This document shows positions 1-7,779 of a DNA stretch of 49,624 nucleotides, piece by piece. The DNA is from RGIG5612 sp963589005 (GTDB taxonomy: Bacteria; Bacillota; Clostridia; Lachnospirales; Lachnospiraceae). A program made the position numbers and the translations under genes. The notes under the pieces were generated by a model, which saw nothing but the letters and a program-made list of their open reading frames with translations, was not told the origin of the DNA and made no database searches. The stretch lies in assembly GCA_963589005.1 (NCBI GenBank), contig CAVAJR010000017.1, positions 1-49,624 on the forward strand, written 5' to 3'. Position 1 is the stretch's first letter. Each line of letters begins with the position of its first letter.

Positions 1-169
1 TAAGTCTCAGTGTAAATCCCTCTCCGAAAAACGGACTTCTACTCAGGGTTATGCTGAACAAAAACGTAGCGGGCAGTCGCTTCCGGAAAGAAGATCAACT
101 GTCCGCTATGTATGATTTGCAAATCTTGAATTATTCTGACCAGCAGGTGTTACCGTGTTGCAGTAAAGT

Positions 170-474
170 TTATTTCACAATCCAATGGCCTTTCTGTGAG
201 GAACCCACACGCTCTAAGAGATCTATTGACATTAATCTTTTTATACGATATTTTATATAGATGGTTTTTCTTCTATTGCTGCAAGAATTCTCTTATCAAG
301 ATCAGATACTTTATGAGCTACGCATTTACCTTGGGTGGGATTTTCTTCTTCTTTTCCACCCAAGCTCTCATCTAACGGCACAGTAATTCGGAATACATCG
401 CCTTCATCAAATACAGGTTCTTCAGGTGGCCTTTCGTTCTCTGCAAATTTCTGGAAAGCGTTCGACTCTAACAA
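170..474 (-). pseudogene. Remnant of an AlbA_2/RecG-like ATP-binding regulator, C-terminal end
   Basis: Frame 474-253 reads FDEGDVFRITVPLDE followed by VSDLDKRILAAIEEKPSI. This is the usual transition from the ATP-binding-like domain to the winged helix in AlbA_2 (Schlafen-like) regulators. It then hits a stop. In another frame the DNA continues with IKRLMSIDLLERVGSSQKGH and ends WIVK-stop at 170-172, the typical end of that winged helix. About 15 codons of the helix-turn-helix appear to be deleted with a frameshift, and the N-terminal two thirds of the gene is absent. The frame opens at a TTG inside AAAGGAGGTTG, so translation of the stub is possible but its function is very unlikely. Family assignment is from memory of these motifs. 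Confidence 0.6.
226..254 (+). promoter_or_regulatory. Orphan sigma-A-type promoter, antisense to the pseudogene
   Basis: TTGACA (226-231), 17-bp spacer, TATTTT (249-254). It points rightward into the antisense of the decayed regulator, and no credible plus-strand gene follows before the minus-strand tRNA. It may be a relic or may drive an untranslated RNA; AT-rich chance matches are common. Confidence 0.3.
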
Positions 475-585
475 CCTCCTTTGTCATCATCCGGTATATG
501 CATCCTCAGCAATTCTACAGGATTAGGAATCAAAAAACATTGTCCGATATTTAGGCTACCACCACCTATATTCAAAACTGGCAAA

Positions 586-611
586 GGAAGGTGGCAAGCT
601 TGCCACCTTCC
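586..611. repeat. Perfect 26-bp palindrome
   Basis: GGAAGGTGGCAAG followed by its exact reverse complement CTTGCCACCTTCC with no loop, centred on an AAGCTT site. An A6 run follows on the plus strand, so on the minus strand the T-run lies before the stem and this is not a canonical terminator for minus-strand genes. It lies between the decayed regulator and tRNA-Arg. The rest of 475-686 shows no gene. Confidence 0.6.
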
Positions 612-686
612 AAAAAAGCTTGATTTTATAAGGAATTCTAAAAAATAAAATGCAGTAAAGACCTGTTATCATTACTGCAAAATAAA

Positions 687-758
687 CGTTCCCTGGGGGA
701 ATCGAACCCTCAACTAGTGCTTAGGAGGCGCTTGTTATATCCATTTAACTAAGGGAAC
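687..758 (-). tRNA. tRNA-Arg (anticodon CCU)
   Basis: The minus strand folds as a cloverleaf: acceptor GTTCCCT/AGGGAAC, D-loop with TTAAATGGATATAAC, anticodon loop CTCCTAA (anticodon CCT at 725-723), T-loop TTCGATT, discriminator G. It reads AGG arginine codons. The anticodon stem has one C-A mismatch and the T-stem one A-C mismatch, so the gene may be slightly degenerate, but the overall tRNA-Arg(CCU) pattern is clear. CCA is not encoded. Confidence 0.88.
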
Positions 759-787
759 ACATATATAAATTTCTTCTTACCGCAGCT

Positions 788-816
788 ATAATACAGAATT
801 TGCCATTTTTATGCAA
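788..816 (-). promoter_or_regulatory. Promoter of tRNA-Arg
   Basis: On the minus strand TTGCAT (816-811), 17-bp spacer, TATTAT (793-788), about 30 bp upstream of the mature tRNA 5' end. An inverted repeat CAGAATTTGC/GCAAATTCTG (794-803 and 817-826) spans the spacer. Confidence 0.6.
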
Positions 817-827
817 GCAAATTCTGC

Positions 828-1055
828 TTAGCATTTAATATTAAATGCTAATGCTCTCGTGACAATCTAGATTATCGTGGTAAAAAAACTTTAACTGTCA
901 ATACATCGAAATCAAACAGTCACTGTTCAAAAGCCCTCATTATACGCGACTTCGAGCGGTGACTGCATATTCTGATTTCCGACATTGACACTTGATTTCC
1001 ACAAAAATTGAAAATCTGTGATTTGCTATGCACAACCCATTATATCTATGTGCAT
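828..1055. other. Intergenic region between tRNA-Arg and serS
   Basis: No credible gene lies in 759-1062. A perfect 24-bp AT-rich palindrome sits at 828-851. A stem ATGCACA/TGTGCAT (1028-1034 and 1049-1055) lies directly after the serS stop on the minus strand and could be a 3' end hairpin, but no T-tract follows it. A 7-bp inverted pair CAGTCAC/GTGACTG is at 917-923 and 959-965. Confidence 0.4.
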
Positions 1056-1062
1056 AAAACTT

Positions 1063-2340
1063 TTATTTTGTAATTACATCCTTGCCCATATATTTGCGGA
1101 GAACCTCCGGAATAACTATGCTGCCGTCAGCCTGCTGGTAATTTTCCAGGATTGCTGCCGTTGTTCTTCCGATTGCAACACCTGAGCCATTTAAAGTATG
1201 GATATACTCTGCCTTAGATGCAGGATCATCCTTGTATTTGATATTGGCTCTTCTGGCCTGGAATGATTCGAAGTTAGAGCAGCTGCTGATCTCCACATAT
1301 CTGCCGTAGCTTGGCATCCAAACCTCGATATCATACTTCATGGCAGCTGTGAATCCCAAATCGCCGATACAGATTTTAACGACCCTGTAAGGAAGACCCA
1401 ATCTCTGCAGAACGTCCTCAGCATCTCTTGTCAATTTCTCCAGCTCGTCATATGAATCCTCTGGTTTTACAAACTTAACCAGCTCTACCTTGTTGAACTG
1501 ATGCTGTCTTATAAGGCCTCTTGTATCTCTTCCTGCCGATCCAGCCTCTGCCCTGAAGCATGCGGTATAAGCGCAATGTTTGATAGGAAGGTCCTTGCCA
1601 TCCAATATCATATCTCTGTACATATTAGTTACCGGCACCTCTGCTGTAGGTACAAGAAAATATTCCTTGCCGTCGCCGTATACTTTATATGCATCTTCTT
1701 CAAACTTAGGAAGCTGACCCGTACCTGTCATGCTCTCGCGGCTTACCATAAATGGTGGGAAGACCTCGGTATATCCATGTTCAGCTGTGTGTATATCAAG
1801 GAAGAAGTTCGTTATGGCCCTTTCAAGTCTTGCACCGTCACCTCTATATACTGTAAATCGGCTTCCGCTGATCTTAGCTGCTGTCTCCGGATCCAAAATT
1901 CCCAGATCTGCTCCAAGATCCCAATGCGCCTTTGGTTCAAAATCAAACTTTGTAGGCTCCGAAAATCTCCTGATCTCCACGTTATCCGCATCAGTTTTGC
2001 CCAGCGGTACTGTTGGATTCGGAATATTCGGAAGTGTTAACATGTACGCATTGATCGCCTTGTCTGCCTCCGCAACATTTGCATCCAGTTCCTTGATCTT
2101 AGCTGCCAGCTCCTTCATTTCAGCCATTACAGCTGTGGTATCTTCTCCTGCCTTCTTCATCTGCGGGATCATTTTAGACACCTTATTCTGCTCAGCCTTG
2201 AGAACTTCAACCTCACCCAGGAGATTTCTTCTGTTGTCGTCCAATGTTTTGAACTGACTTAAATCGAACTCCTCATTTCTGTTGGCCAATGCCTTTTCTA
2301 CTTCTTCAAAATTGTTTCTTAAAAGCTTAATATCAAGCAT
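1063..2340 (-). CDS. serS: Seryl-tRNA synthetase
   Basis: Cytoplasmic class II aminoacyl-tRNA synthetase that charges tRNA-Ser, and tRNA-Sec where present, via seryl-adenylate. The 425 aa match the usual bacterial length. The N-terminal 110 residues form the charged helical tRNA-binding arm, starting MLDIKLLRNNFEEVEKAL. Class II motifs follow: the TAEVPVTNMYRD region, FRAEAGSAGRDTRGLIRQHQF (motif 2), and GSGVAIGRTTAAILENYQ near the C-terminus (motif 3). The start has GAAGGTG seven bases upstream. It is the last gene of the minus-strand origin cluster, 115 bp after parB. No T-box leader is visible in that gap, which is unlike many Firmicute serS genes. Confidence 0.97.
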   Translation of the reverse strand: MLDIKLLRNNFEEVEKALANRNEEFDLSQFKTLDDNRRNLLGEVEVLKAEQNKVSKMIPQMKKAGEDTTAVMAEMKELAAKIKELDANVAEADKAINAYMLTLPNIPNPTVPLGKTDADNVEIRRFSEPTKFDFEPKAHWDLGADLGILDPETAAKISGSRFTVYRGDGARLERAITNFFLDIHTAEHGYTEVFPPFMVSRESMTGTGQLPKFEEDAYKVYGDGKEYFLVPTAEVPVTNMYRDMILDGKDLPIKHCAYTACFRAEAGSAGRDTRGLIRQHQFNKVELVKFVKPEDSYDELEKLTRDAEDVLQRLGLPYRVVKICIGDLGFTAAMKYDIEVWMPSYGRYVEISSCSNFESFQARRANIKYKDDPASKAEYIHTLNGSGVAIGRTTAAILENYQQADGSIVIPEVLRKYMGKDVITK

Positions 2341-2455
2341 TTATAACACCTTCATTCATTATATTATTCTTTCAAATCACTTGAAAGTTCCCTATCTGTA
2401 CACAAGTTTTACAGCTGCCTGCGCCATGAACAGCATACAGCAGCCGATTCAATTA

Positions 2456-3325
2456 TCAATTTCTGTTATTTAATAAGGTATAAATCCTATCTAATTCATC
2501 TTCCGAAAAATAGCTTATTTCAATTTTACCTTTTCCTTGTTCTTTTTGCAGGATTTTCACCTTGGTTCCCAGGTTTTCGGTCATATTCTTCTCCAAATCC
2601 TTGTAGAACACACTATTCTTTATTTTCCTTGAAGATTTTTTCTCTTTCTCAGGCTCATTTAGTTTTTTAACCAGATCCTCGGTCTGCCTTACGCTTAATG
2701 CTTCATCGATTATCTGCTTAGCTACAGCCCTTTGTTGGTCAGGATCTTCTAATCCCAGCAATGCCCTTGCATGTCCGGCACTTAATTTACCGTCTGCCAG
2801 TAATTTCTGCACTGATTTTTCGAGCTTCAGAAGTCTCATCGTATTAGCAATTAAGGTTCTGCTCTTTGATATTCGCTGGGATAATTCCTCCTGGGTAAGT
2901 TCGTAATCCTCTATCAGTTTCTTGTAAGCAACTGCTTCCTCAATCGGATTAAGATTTTCCCTCTGAATATTCTCTATTAAGGAAATTTCAGCAATCTCTT
3001 TTTCTGAATATTCTCTTATAACAACCGGTACTTCCTTCAAACCAGCCATTTTAGCGGCTCTCCAGCGGCGCTCACCGGCAATTATCTCATAATAATCATC
3101 CTTTTTGCAGACAATAATAGGCTGAATTATACCATATTGCTTGATAGATCCTGCCAAATCCTCCAATGCTTCCTTGTCAAATTGCTTTCTTGGCTGTTCT
3201 CTGTTAGGCTCAACTTGAGATATCTTCAGCATTTGCGGTTCCGTATCATTGATACCTTTATCTGCAGTTGTTGGAATCAACAGATCCAATCCTTTTCCCA
3301 GGCCTGTCTTCCCTTTTTTAACCAT
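2456..3325 (-). CDS. parB: Chromosome-partitioning protein ParB/Spo0J
   Basis: CTP-dependent DNA clamp that loads at parS and spreads, organising the origin and recruiting SMC. The 289 aa start MVKKGKTGLGKGLDLLIP. The ParB/Sulfiredoxin domain follows with QPRKQF and the GERRWRAA CTP-binding motif, then LIENIQRENLNPIEEA, a KorB-like helix-turn-helix (LSQRISKSRTLIANTMRLLKL) and a C-terminal dimerisation segment. The start is the ATG at 3325, which has AGGTGG five bases upstream; an in-frame GTG lies 9 bp earlier. It follows parA by about 75 bp, and two perfect cognate parS sites lie at 4307 and 5464. Confidence 0.96.
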   Translation of the reverse strand: MVKKGKTGLGKGLDLLIPTTADKGINDTEPQMLKISQVEPNREQPRKQFDKEALEDLAGSIKQYGIIQPIIVCKKDDYYEIIAGERRWRAAKMAGLKEVPVVIREYSEKEIAEISLIENIQRENLNPIEEAVAYKKLIEDYELTQEELSQRISKSRTLIANTMRLLKLEKSVQKLLADGKLSAGHARALLGLEDPDQQRAVAKQIIDEALSVRQTEDLVKKLNEPEKEKKSSRKIKNSVFYKDLEKNMTENLGTKVKILQKEQGKGKIEISYFSEDELDRIYTLLNNRN

Positions 3326-3401
3326 AAACTCCACCTGTCAGTCTTTTTAAAGTCTCTTTTGCGCTTTGCCTTTTTATAGAATTAATTAGTCTTGTGCAAA
3401 A

Positions 3402-4166
3402 TCACATTTCATGAGCAACCATTTCCAACGCCAGTTGTCTGTAAGCCTCTGCACCTGTGGAATCCGGAGCATATGTGGTTATCGGCATTCCATAGCTTGG
3501 TGCCTCGGCTAACCGCACATTTCTGGGAATGATGGTCTTGTAAATATTCTCATTCAGGTTATTTTGAACACTTTCTACAACTTCCTTGGACAAATTGTTT
3601 CTTGAATCATACATGGTGAATACTACACCCTCCAATTCAAGCCTCGGATTGAGCTTCTGTTGAATCAGATTTACTGAGTGAATAAGCTGTGATAATCCTT
3701 CCAATGCGTAATATTCACATTGAATAGGCACGAGTACCGTATCTGCGGCTGTCATCGCATTAATTGTAAGCATGCTTAATGACGGAGGGCAGTCTATAAG
3801 AACAAAATCGAACCTTTCTTTTTGTTCATCGAGGATTTTTTTTAGCGTATATTCACGATTTTCTATGCCCACAAGTTCAATTTCTGCTCCGGAGAGGTCA
3901 ATATTGGCAGGAAGCACATACAAGCCTTCATAATCTGTCTTGACAAGTGTTGCATCAAAGTTCGTATTGCCCAGAAGCAGATCATATACCGTACTCTCTA
4001 CCTCGTTTTTATCAACACCAACTCCACTCGTTGCATTTCCCTGTGGGTCAAAATCCACCAAAAGTACCGTACATTTCCCCTCTGCTAATGCTGCAGCCAG
4101 ATTTATTGTAGTTGTAGTCTTGCCAACGCCGCCCTTTTGGTTGGCAACCGCTATGGTTCTTCCCAT
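3402..4166 (-). CDS. parA: Chromosome-partitioning ATPase ParA/Soj
   Basis: Deviant Walker ATPase that works with ParB in origin segregation and, in Bacillus, in controlling DnaA. At 254 aa from MGRTIAVANQKGGVGKTTTT it has the family length and carries the KGGVGKTT P-loop with signature lysine, VDFDPQGNAT (Walker A') and IDCPPSLSMLTINAM (Walker B). The frame is open upstream to 4220, but GGAGATAAAATG supports 4166 and a likely -10 element lies at 4216-4211 inside that extension. parB follows on the same strand. Confidence 0.96.
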   Translation of the reverse strand: MGRTIAVANQKGGVGKTTTTINLAAALAEGKCTVLLVDFDPQGNATSGVGVDKNEVESTVYDLLLGNTNFDATLVKTDYEGLYVLPANIDLSGAEIELVGIENREYTLKKILDEQKERFDFVLIDCPPSLSMLTINAMTAADTVLVPIQCEYYALEGLSQLIHSVNLIQQKLNPRLELEGVVFTMYDSRNNLSKEVVESVQNNLNENIYKTIIPRNVRLAEAPSYGMPITTYAPDSTGAEAYRQLALEMVAHEM

Positions 4167-4210
4167 TTTATCTCCATGTCGTATGATTTCATTGTTTTTA
4201 AGCAAGGAAA

Positions 4211-4216
4211 ATTCTA
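4211..4216 (-). promoter_or_regulatory. Possible parA promoter, extended -10
   Basis: The minus strand reads TGCTAGAAT, an extended -10 (TGn TAGAAT), about 45 bp before the parA start. No good -35 is visible. If real, parAB has its own promoter separate from rsmG. Confidence 0.3.
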
Positions 4217-4306
4217 GCACATAAGGTGTTCAAATTCTACTCATTTATAAAATTTCTGTTTGTGTAAGCATCATGGCATAGAAGATAACGTATTCTGTGT
4301 TACTAT

Positions 4307-4322
4307 TGTTTCACGTGAAACA
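4307..4322. promoter_or_regulatory. parS site 1 (ParB loading site)
   Basis: TGTTTCACGTGAAACA, a perfect 16-bp palindrome identical to the conserved bacterial parS consensus, in the parA-rsmG intergenic region. The rest of 4167-4622 is AT-rich with no convincing gene. It holds a hairpin CTATAGGTGAA/TTCATCTATAG at 4442-4468 (one G-U pair). Confidence 0.95.
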
Positions 4323-4622
4323 TTATCAGAATTTATATTATAATTCTATGGTACATATATTTTTACTATTCAATGATTTTAAAACAGTATGTCCTTTTAT
4401 CTGCACTTTTATTTATGTGAAACAGATTCAGCTTATTTTTTCTATAGGTGAATTATATTCATCTATAGGGTTATTATTTTTCAGCCATAAATTGCCATTT
4501 CTGAATTGAACATAAATTCAATTTATACTATACTGTGGACTGTGAGCAAGTGATTGATTCACTTCATTACTTGTTATTAATCCTCTACAAAGTCACTGAT
4601 CATATATTAATGATTTGGGGTA

Positions 4623-5480
4623 TTATTTATTTGTTATTGGTGATTTTGATGGTTTTCCCGGGCGACGCGGATATTTTATCTGCGTCGTTTTTCCTTTATA
4701 TATGATAATAAGACTTCTGCTTATATCAGAGCCGGGTAGTTCAAACTCTCGGATTTCCTCTAGTTCTCCGCCAAGTACCTCCAATGCAGTTCTTGACGCT
4801 TCCAATTCTTCCTTGTAATCGCCGGATTTATACAATATCGCATAACCGCCTACTTTTACGACTGGCAGGCAGTACTCGAGAAGTACCGGCAGACTGGCAA
4901 CAGCTCTAGAAACACAGAAATCAAATGTTTCTCTCATACTGCTTTGTCCAATTTCCTCCGCACGTCCCTGAATTGCATCTGTATTTTCAATATTTCCTTC
5001 ATTTATGACCTCATTCAGAAAATTAATTCTCTTATTAAGGGCATCTGCGAGGGTAAATTTAATATTTGGCAGCATAATCGCCAACGGAAGTCCGGGAAAT
5101 CCCGCACCGGTACCCATATCGATAATTCTTATTTCATCCTTGACATGTTCATTTGTTGATTTTTCTGTTATTTCTTTCGTAACTTTGATTTTTGATTCTG
5201 ATTTATCTGAACATTTCTCAATGATTTGCGTATTATTTTCCGGATTTTTGCTTATTTTTTCGCAATATTGCAGTATTACCGGTGCCGCCTCCACAGAATC
5301 GACAAAATGTTTCACATCTATCTCCGCAGGATCCGTTACAGCTGTCAGATTCATCACCTTGTTACGTTCAATAAGCAAATTGCAGAATTTATCAAACTGT
5401 TTCTCCTTTTTATCATTATATTCCAGGTTATTATTCCTGCAGAATTCTTCTAATTTATAAAATTGTTTCACGTGAAACAT
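4623..5480 (-). CDS. rsmG: 16S rRNA (guanine-N7)-methyltransferase RsmG/GidB
   Basis: SAM-dependent methyltransferase that modifies G527 (E. coli numbering) of 16S rRNA; loss in other bacteria gives low-level streptomycin resistance. The 285 aa start MFHVKQF, with the first codons formed by a parS site. The N-terminal helical part has ERNKVMNLTAVTDPAEIDVKH, then the SAM motif IIDMGTGAGFPGLPLAI. It is about 45 aa longer than typical RsmG. The excess is a Lys/Glu/Ser/Thr-rich segment at roughly residues 74-112 just before the SAM motif, which looks like an insertion in a surface loop. It lies downstream of mnmG on the same strand. Confidence 0.95.
   Translation of the reverse strand: MFHVKQFYKLEEFCRNNNLEYNDKKEKQFDKFCNLLIERNKVMNLTAVTDPAEIDVKHFVDSVEAAPVILQYCEKISKNPENNTQIIEKCSDKSESKIKVTKEITEKSTNEHVKDEIRIIDMGTGAGFPGLPLAIMLPNIKFTLADALNKRINFLNEVINEGNIENTDAIQGRAEEIGQSSMRETFDFCVSRAVASLPVLLEYCLPVVKVGGYAILYKSGDYKEELEASRTALEVLGGELEEIREFELPGSDISRSLIIIYKGKTTQIKYPRRPGKPSKSPITNK
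5464..5479. promoter_or_regulatory. parS site 2, inside the rsmG start
   Basis: A second perfect TGTTTCACGTGAAACA. It overlaps the rsmG initiation codon, so the palindrome is translated as MFHVKQ. The two sites are 1157 bp apart. An overlap of parS with the 5' end of gidB/rsmG is a recurrent arrangement near Firmicute origins. Confidence 0.95.
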
Positions 5481-5689
5481 TCTCCTTATTAACTCATTTT
5501 TAAGCAGATTATACTCATAAATTCTTTTCTGTGTTCATATTATCCGTGGAGACTGCGACATTTACAGCATCGTGAGAATCATCCAGTACAAACCCTTTCA
5601 GCTTTTGTGCAGCAGCTTCGAGGTCACAGCTTAAAGTATATTTTCGTAAACCTTCATTTTTATAATTTTATTGCTGTTCCTGTCATAGG

Positions 5690-7570
5690 TTATAACTTTT
5701 TCTGTGACAGATAAATCAACAGTACCGAGATATCTGCCGGCGTTACGCCGGATATTCTTGATGCCTGTCCGATTGACATTGGTTTAAATTTATTAAGCTT
5801 TTGCTGGGCTTCTAGTCTCAATCCCTGAATTGTTGAATAATCGATGTCTTCCGGAAGTTTGCGAACTTCAACTCGTTTGAAATTTTCAACCTGTTTTTCT
5901 TGTCTTTTTATATATCCTTCATATTTAATTTCGATATTAATCTGATTTACTATATCCTCCGACAATTCTTTGTATTCAGGATCTAATTCTCTGACTTTTT
6001 CATAATCCAGTTCAGGTCTTCTGATCAGTTCATCAAGCGTAGCTGCCGTATTCAGTGGTGCACTTCCGTATTTTTCCAGCACTGTCTGCGTAATTTTTCC
6101 TGCTCCAATGCTGATTGTTTTGAGGCGGGCTACTTCTTCATCAATAATTTTCTGTTTATGCACAACATAGTTGTACCTTTCATCATCAATAAGTCCTATT
6201 TCGTGTCCTATTGGAGTTAAACGAAGATCCGCATTGTCCTGACGCAACAATAGTCTATACTCAGCCCGGCTTGTCATCATTCTATATGGTTCATTATTTT
6301 CCTTAGTTACAAGATCATCAATCAAGACACCTATATACGCCTGGCTGCGATCAAGAACAATAGGTTCCTGTCCTTTGACCTTTCTTGCAGCATTTACACC
6401 GGCCATAAAACCCTGCACAGCGGCTTCTTCATAACCTGAGCTTCCGTTTAACTGGCCTGCGCTGAACAACCCGGATATTTTCTTAAATTCCAGGCTGGCC
6501 TTGATATCATTTGCATTTATACAGTCATACTCAATTGCATATGCATTCCTTACGATTCTGACATTTTCAAGTCCTGCCAGTGTCTTATACATATCAAATT
6601 GTACATCCTCAGGTAGAGAAGAGCTCATTCCTGACAAATACATCTCATTAGTATACAGACCTTCAGGCTCAATAAATATCTGATGCCTGTCCTTATCCGG
6701 AAACTTTACTACTTTGTCTTCTATGGAAGGGCAGTATCGAGGTCCGGTTCCCTCTATTGCACCAGAAAACAGCGGAGAACGCTCAATATTTTCTCTTATA
6801 ATTCTATGGGTTTCTTCATTTGTATAGGTTAAATAGCATGATACCTGTTCCTTCTGAATTGAAGCAGGATCTGTTGAGAAGGAAAAGGGTATTATCTTCT
6901 CATCACCCTTTTGTTCCTGCATTTTAGAAAAATCCAGACTTCTTCTGTCCACGCGGGCCGGAGTTCCTGTTTTAAACCTTCTCAGGGAGATGCCGTTAGC
7001 TATAAGAGAAGCACTCAGATGATTTGCTGCCTGTAATCCATTTGGTCCTGTATAATTAACTACATCTCCGTATATGCATCTGGCCTTCAGATATGTTCCT
7101 GTAGCAAGAACAACAGCTTTCGAATAATATGTAGCGCCGGAATATGTCTTAATACCACTGATTGTCCCATTTTCTATGATAAGATCAGCTACTTCTGCCT
7201 GTCTGATAGTAAGATTATCAGTATTTTCCATGGTTTTTCGCATCTCACGGCTGTAGTCATGTTTATCCGCCTGAGCTCTTAATGAATGAACCGCCGGACC
7301 TTTAGATGTATTGAGCATTCTGGACTGGATAAAGGTTTTGTCGATATTTTTGCCCATCTCACCGCCCAATGCATCCAATTCTCGAACCAGATGGCCCTTG
7401 CTGCTTCCTCCAATATTAGGATTACATGGCATCATTGCTATACTATCCACACTTACTGTAAAAACTATCGTTTTAAGTCCCAAGCGCGCCGAGGCAAGAG
7501 CAGCCTCACATCCGGCATGACCTGCGCCTACAACTACAACATCATAATATTCTTCTACACATTTATTCAT
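5690..7570 (-). CDS. mnmG: tRNA uridine-5-carboxymethylaminomethyl modification enzyme MnmG/GidA
   Basis: FAD-dependent subunit that, with MnmE, installs the cmnm5 group on U34 of tRNAs reading split codon boxes. At 626 aa it has the usual length. The N-terminal dinucleotide-binding motif is VVVVGAGHAGCEAA. Family blocks include MPCNPNIGGSSKGHLVRELDALGG, TGTYLKARCIYGD, ARVDRRSLDFSKM and the C-terminal YEGYIKRQ and ARISGVTPADISVLLIYL region. The start follows a weak GGTAAG ribosome-binding site. It sits between mnmE and rsmG, the standard order. The 209 bp on either side of the gene hold no convincing coding region. Confidence 0.97.
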   Translation of the reverse strand: MNKCVEEYYDVVVVGAGHAGCEAALASARLGLKTIVFTVSVDSIAMMPCNPNIGGSSKGHLVRELDALGGEMGKNIDKTFIQSRMLNTSKGPAVHSLRAQADKHDYSREMRKTMENTDNLTIRQAEVADLIIENGTISGIKTYSGATYYSKAVVLATGTYLKARCIYGDVVNYTGPNGLQAANHLSASLIANGISLRRFKTGTPARVDRRSLDFSKMQEQKGDEKIIPFSFSTDPASIQKEQVSCYLTYTNEETHRIIRENIERSPLFSGAIEGTGPRYCPSIEDKVVKFPDKDRHQIFIEPEGLYTNEMYLSGMSSSLPEDVQFDMYKTLAGLENVRIVRNAYAIEYDCINANDIKASLEFKKISGLFSAGQLNGSSGYEEAAVQGFMAGVNAARKVKGQEPIVLDRSQAYIGVLIDDLVTKENNEPYRMMTSRAEYRLLLRQDNADLRLTPIGHEIGLIDDERYNYVVHKQKIIDEEVARLKTISIGAGKITQTVLEKYGSAPLNTAATLDELIRRPELDYEKVRELDPEYKELSEDIVNQINIEIKYEGYIKRQEKQVENFKRVEVRKLPEDIDYSTIQGLRLEAQQKLNKFKPMSIGQASRISGVTPADISVLLIYLSQKKL

Positions 7571-7779
7571 ATTCTTACCACATTACTTCATTCAATAACT
7601 GATTTTCTCATTTCTTATATCACTAAAATCAGTATAATAATTCAAAACTATTCGTTGGTTCTTTCTCCTGCGCATACCACAAGTGCACAGTAATATTTAC
7701 GAAATTAAATTTTGCCAGTTGTCATATTATAAGATTCACGGTATATGATATGTTTTTCATATTTCACACCAGATAGGTG

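Noticed and set aside
51..260. 69-codon plus-strand ORF at the left edge
   Set aside because: No ribosome-binding site, no recognisable domain, and it overlaps the minus-strand end of the decayed winged-helix reading frame.
2341..2455. T-box leader for serS
   Set aside because: The gap is too short and lacks the T-box sequence and specifier stem; only a small CTTTCAA/TTGAAAG hairpin is seen.
4297..4509. Plus-strand ORF starting near parS (MLLLFHVKHYQNL)
   Set aside because: FHVKH is only the parS palindrome read in frame; the rest is AT-rich, without a ribosome-binding site, and against the local gene direction.
5481..5689. Minus-strand stretch after mnmG encoding short frames such as KYTLSCDLEAAAQKLK
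   Set aside because: Coding look is limited to about 40 codons with a stop and a frame change upstream and no start with a ribosome-binding site; it may be a gene relic but I cannot support it.
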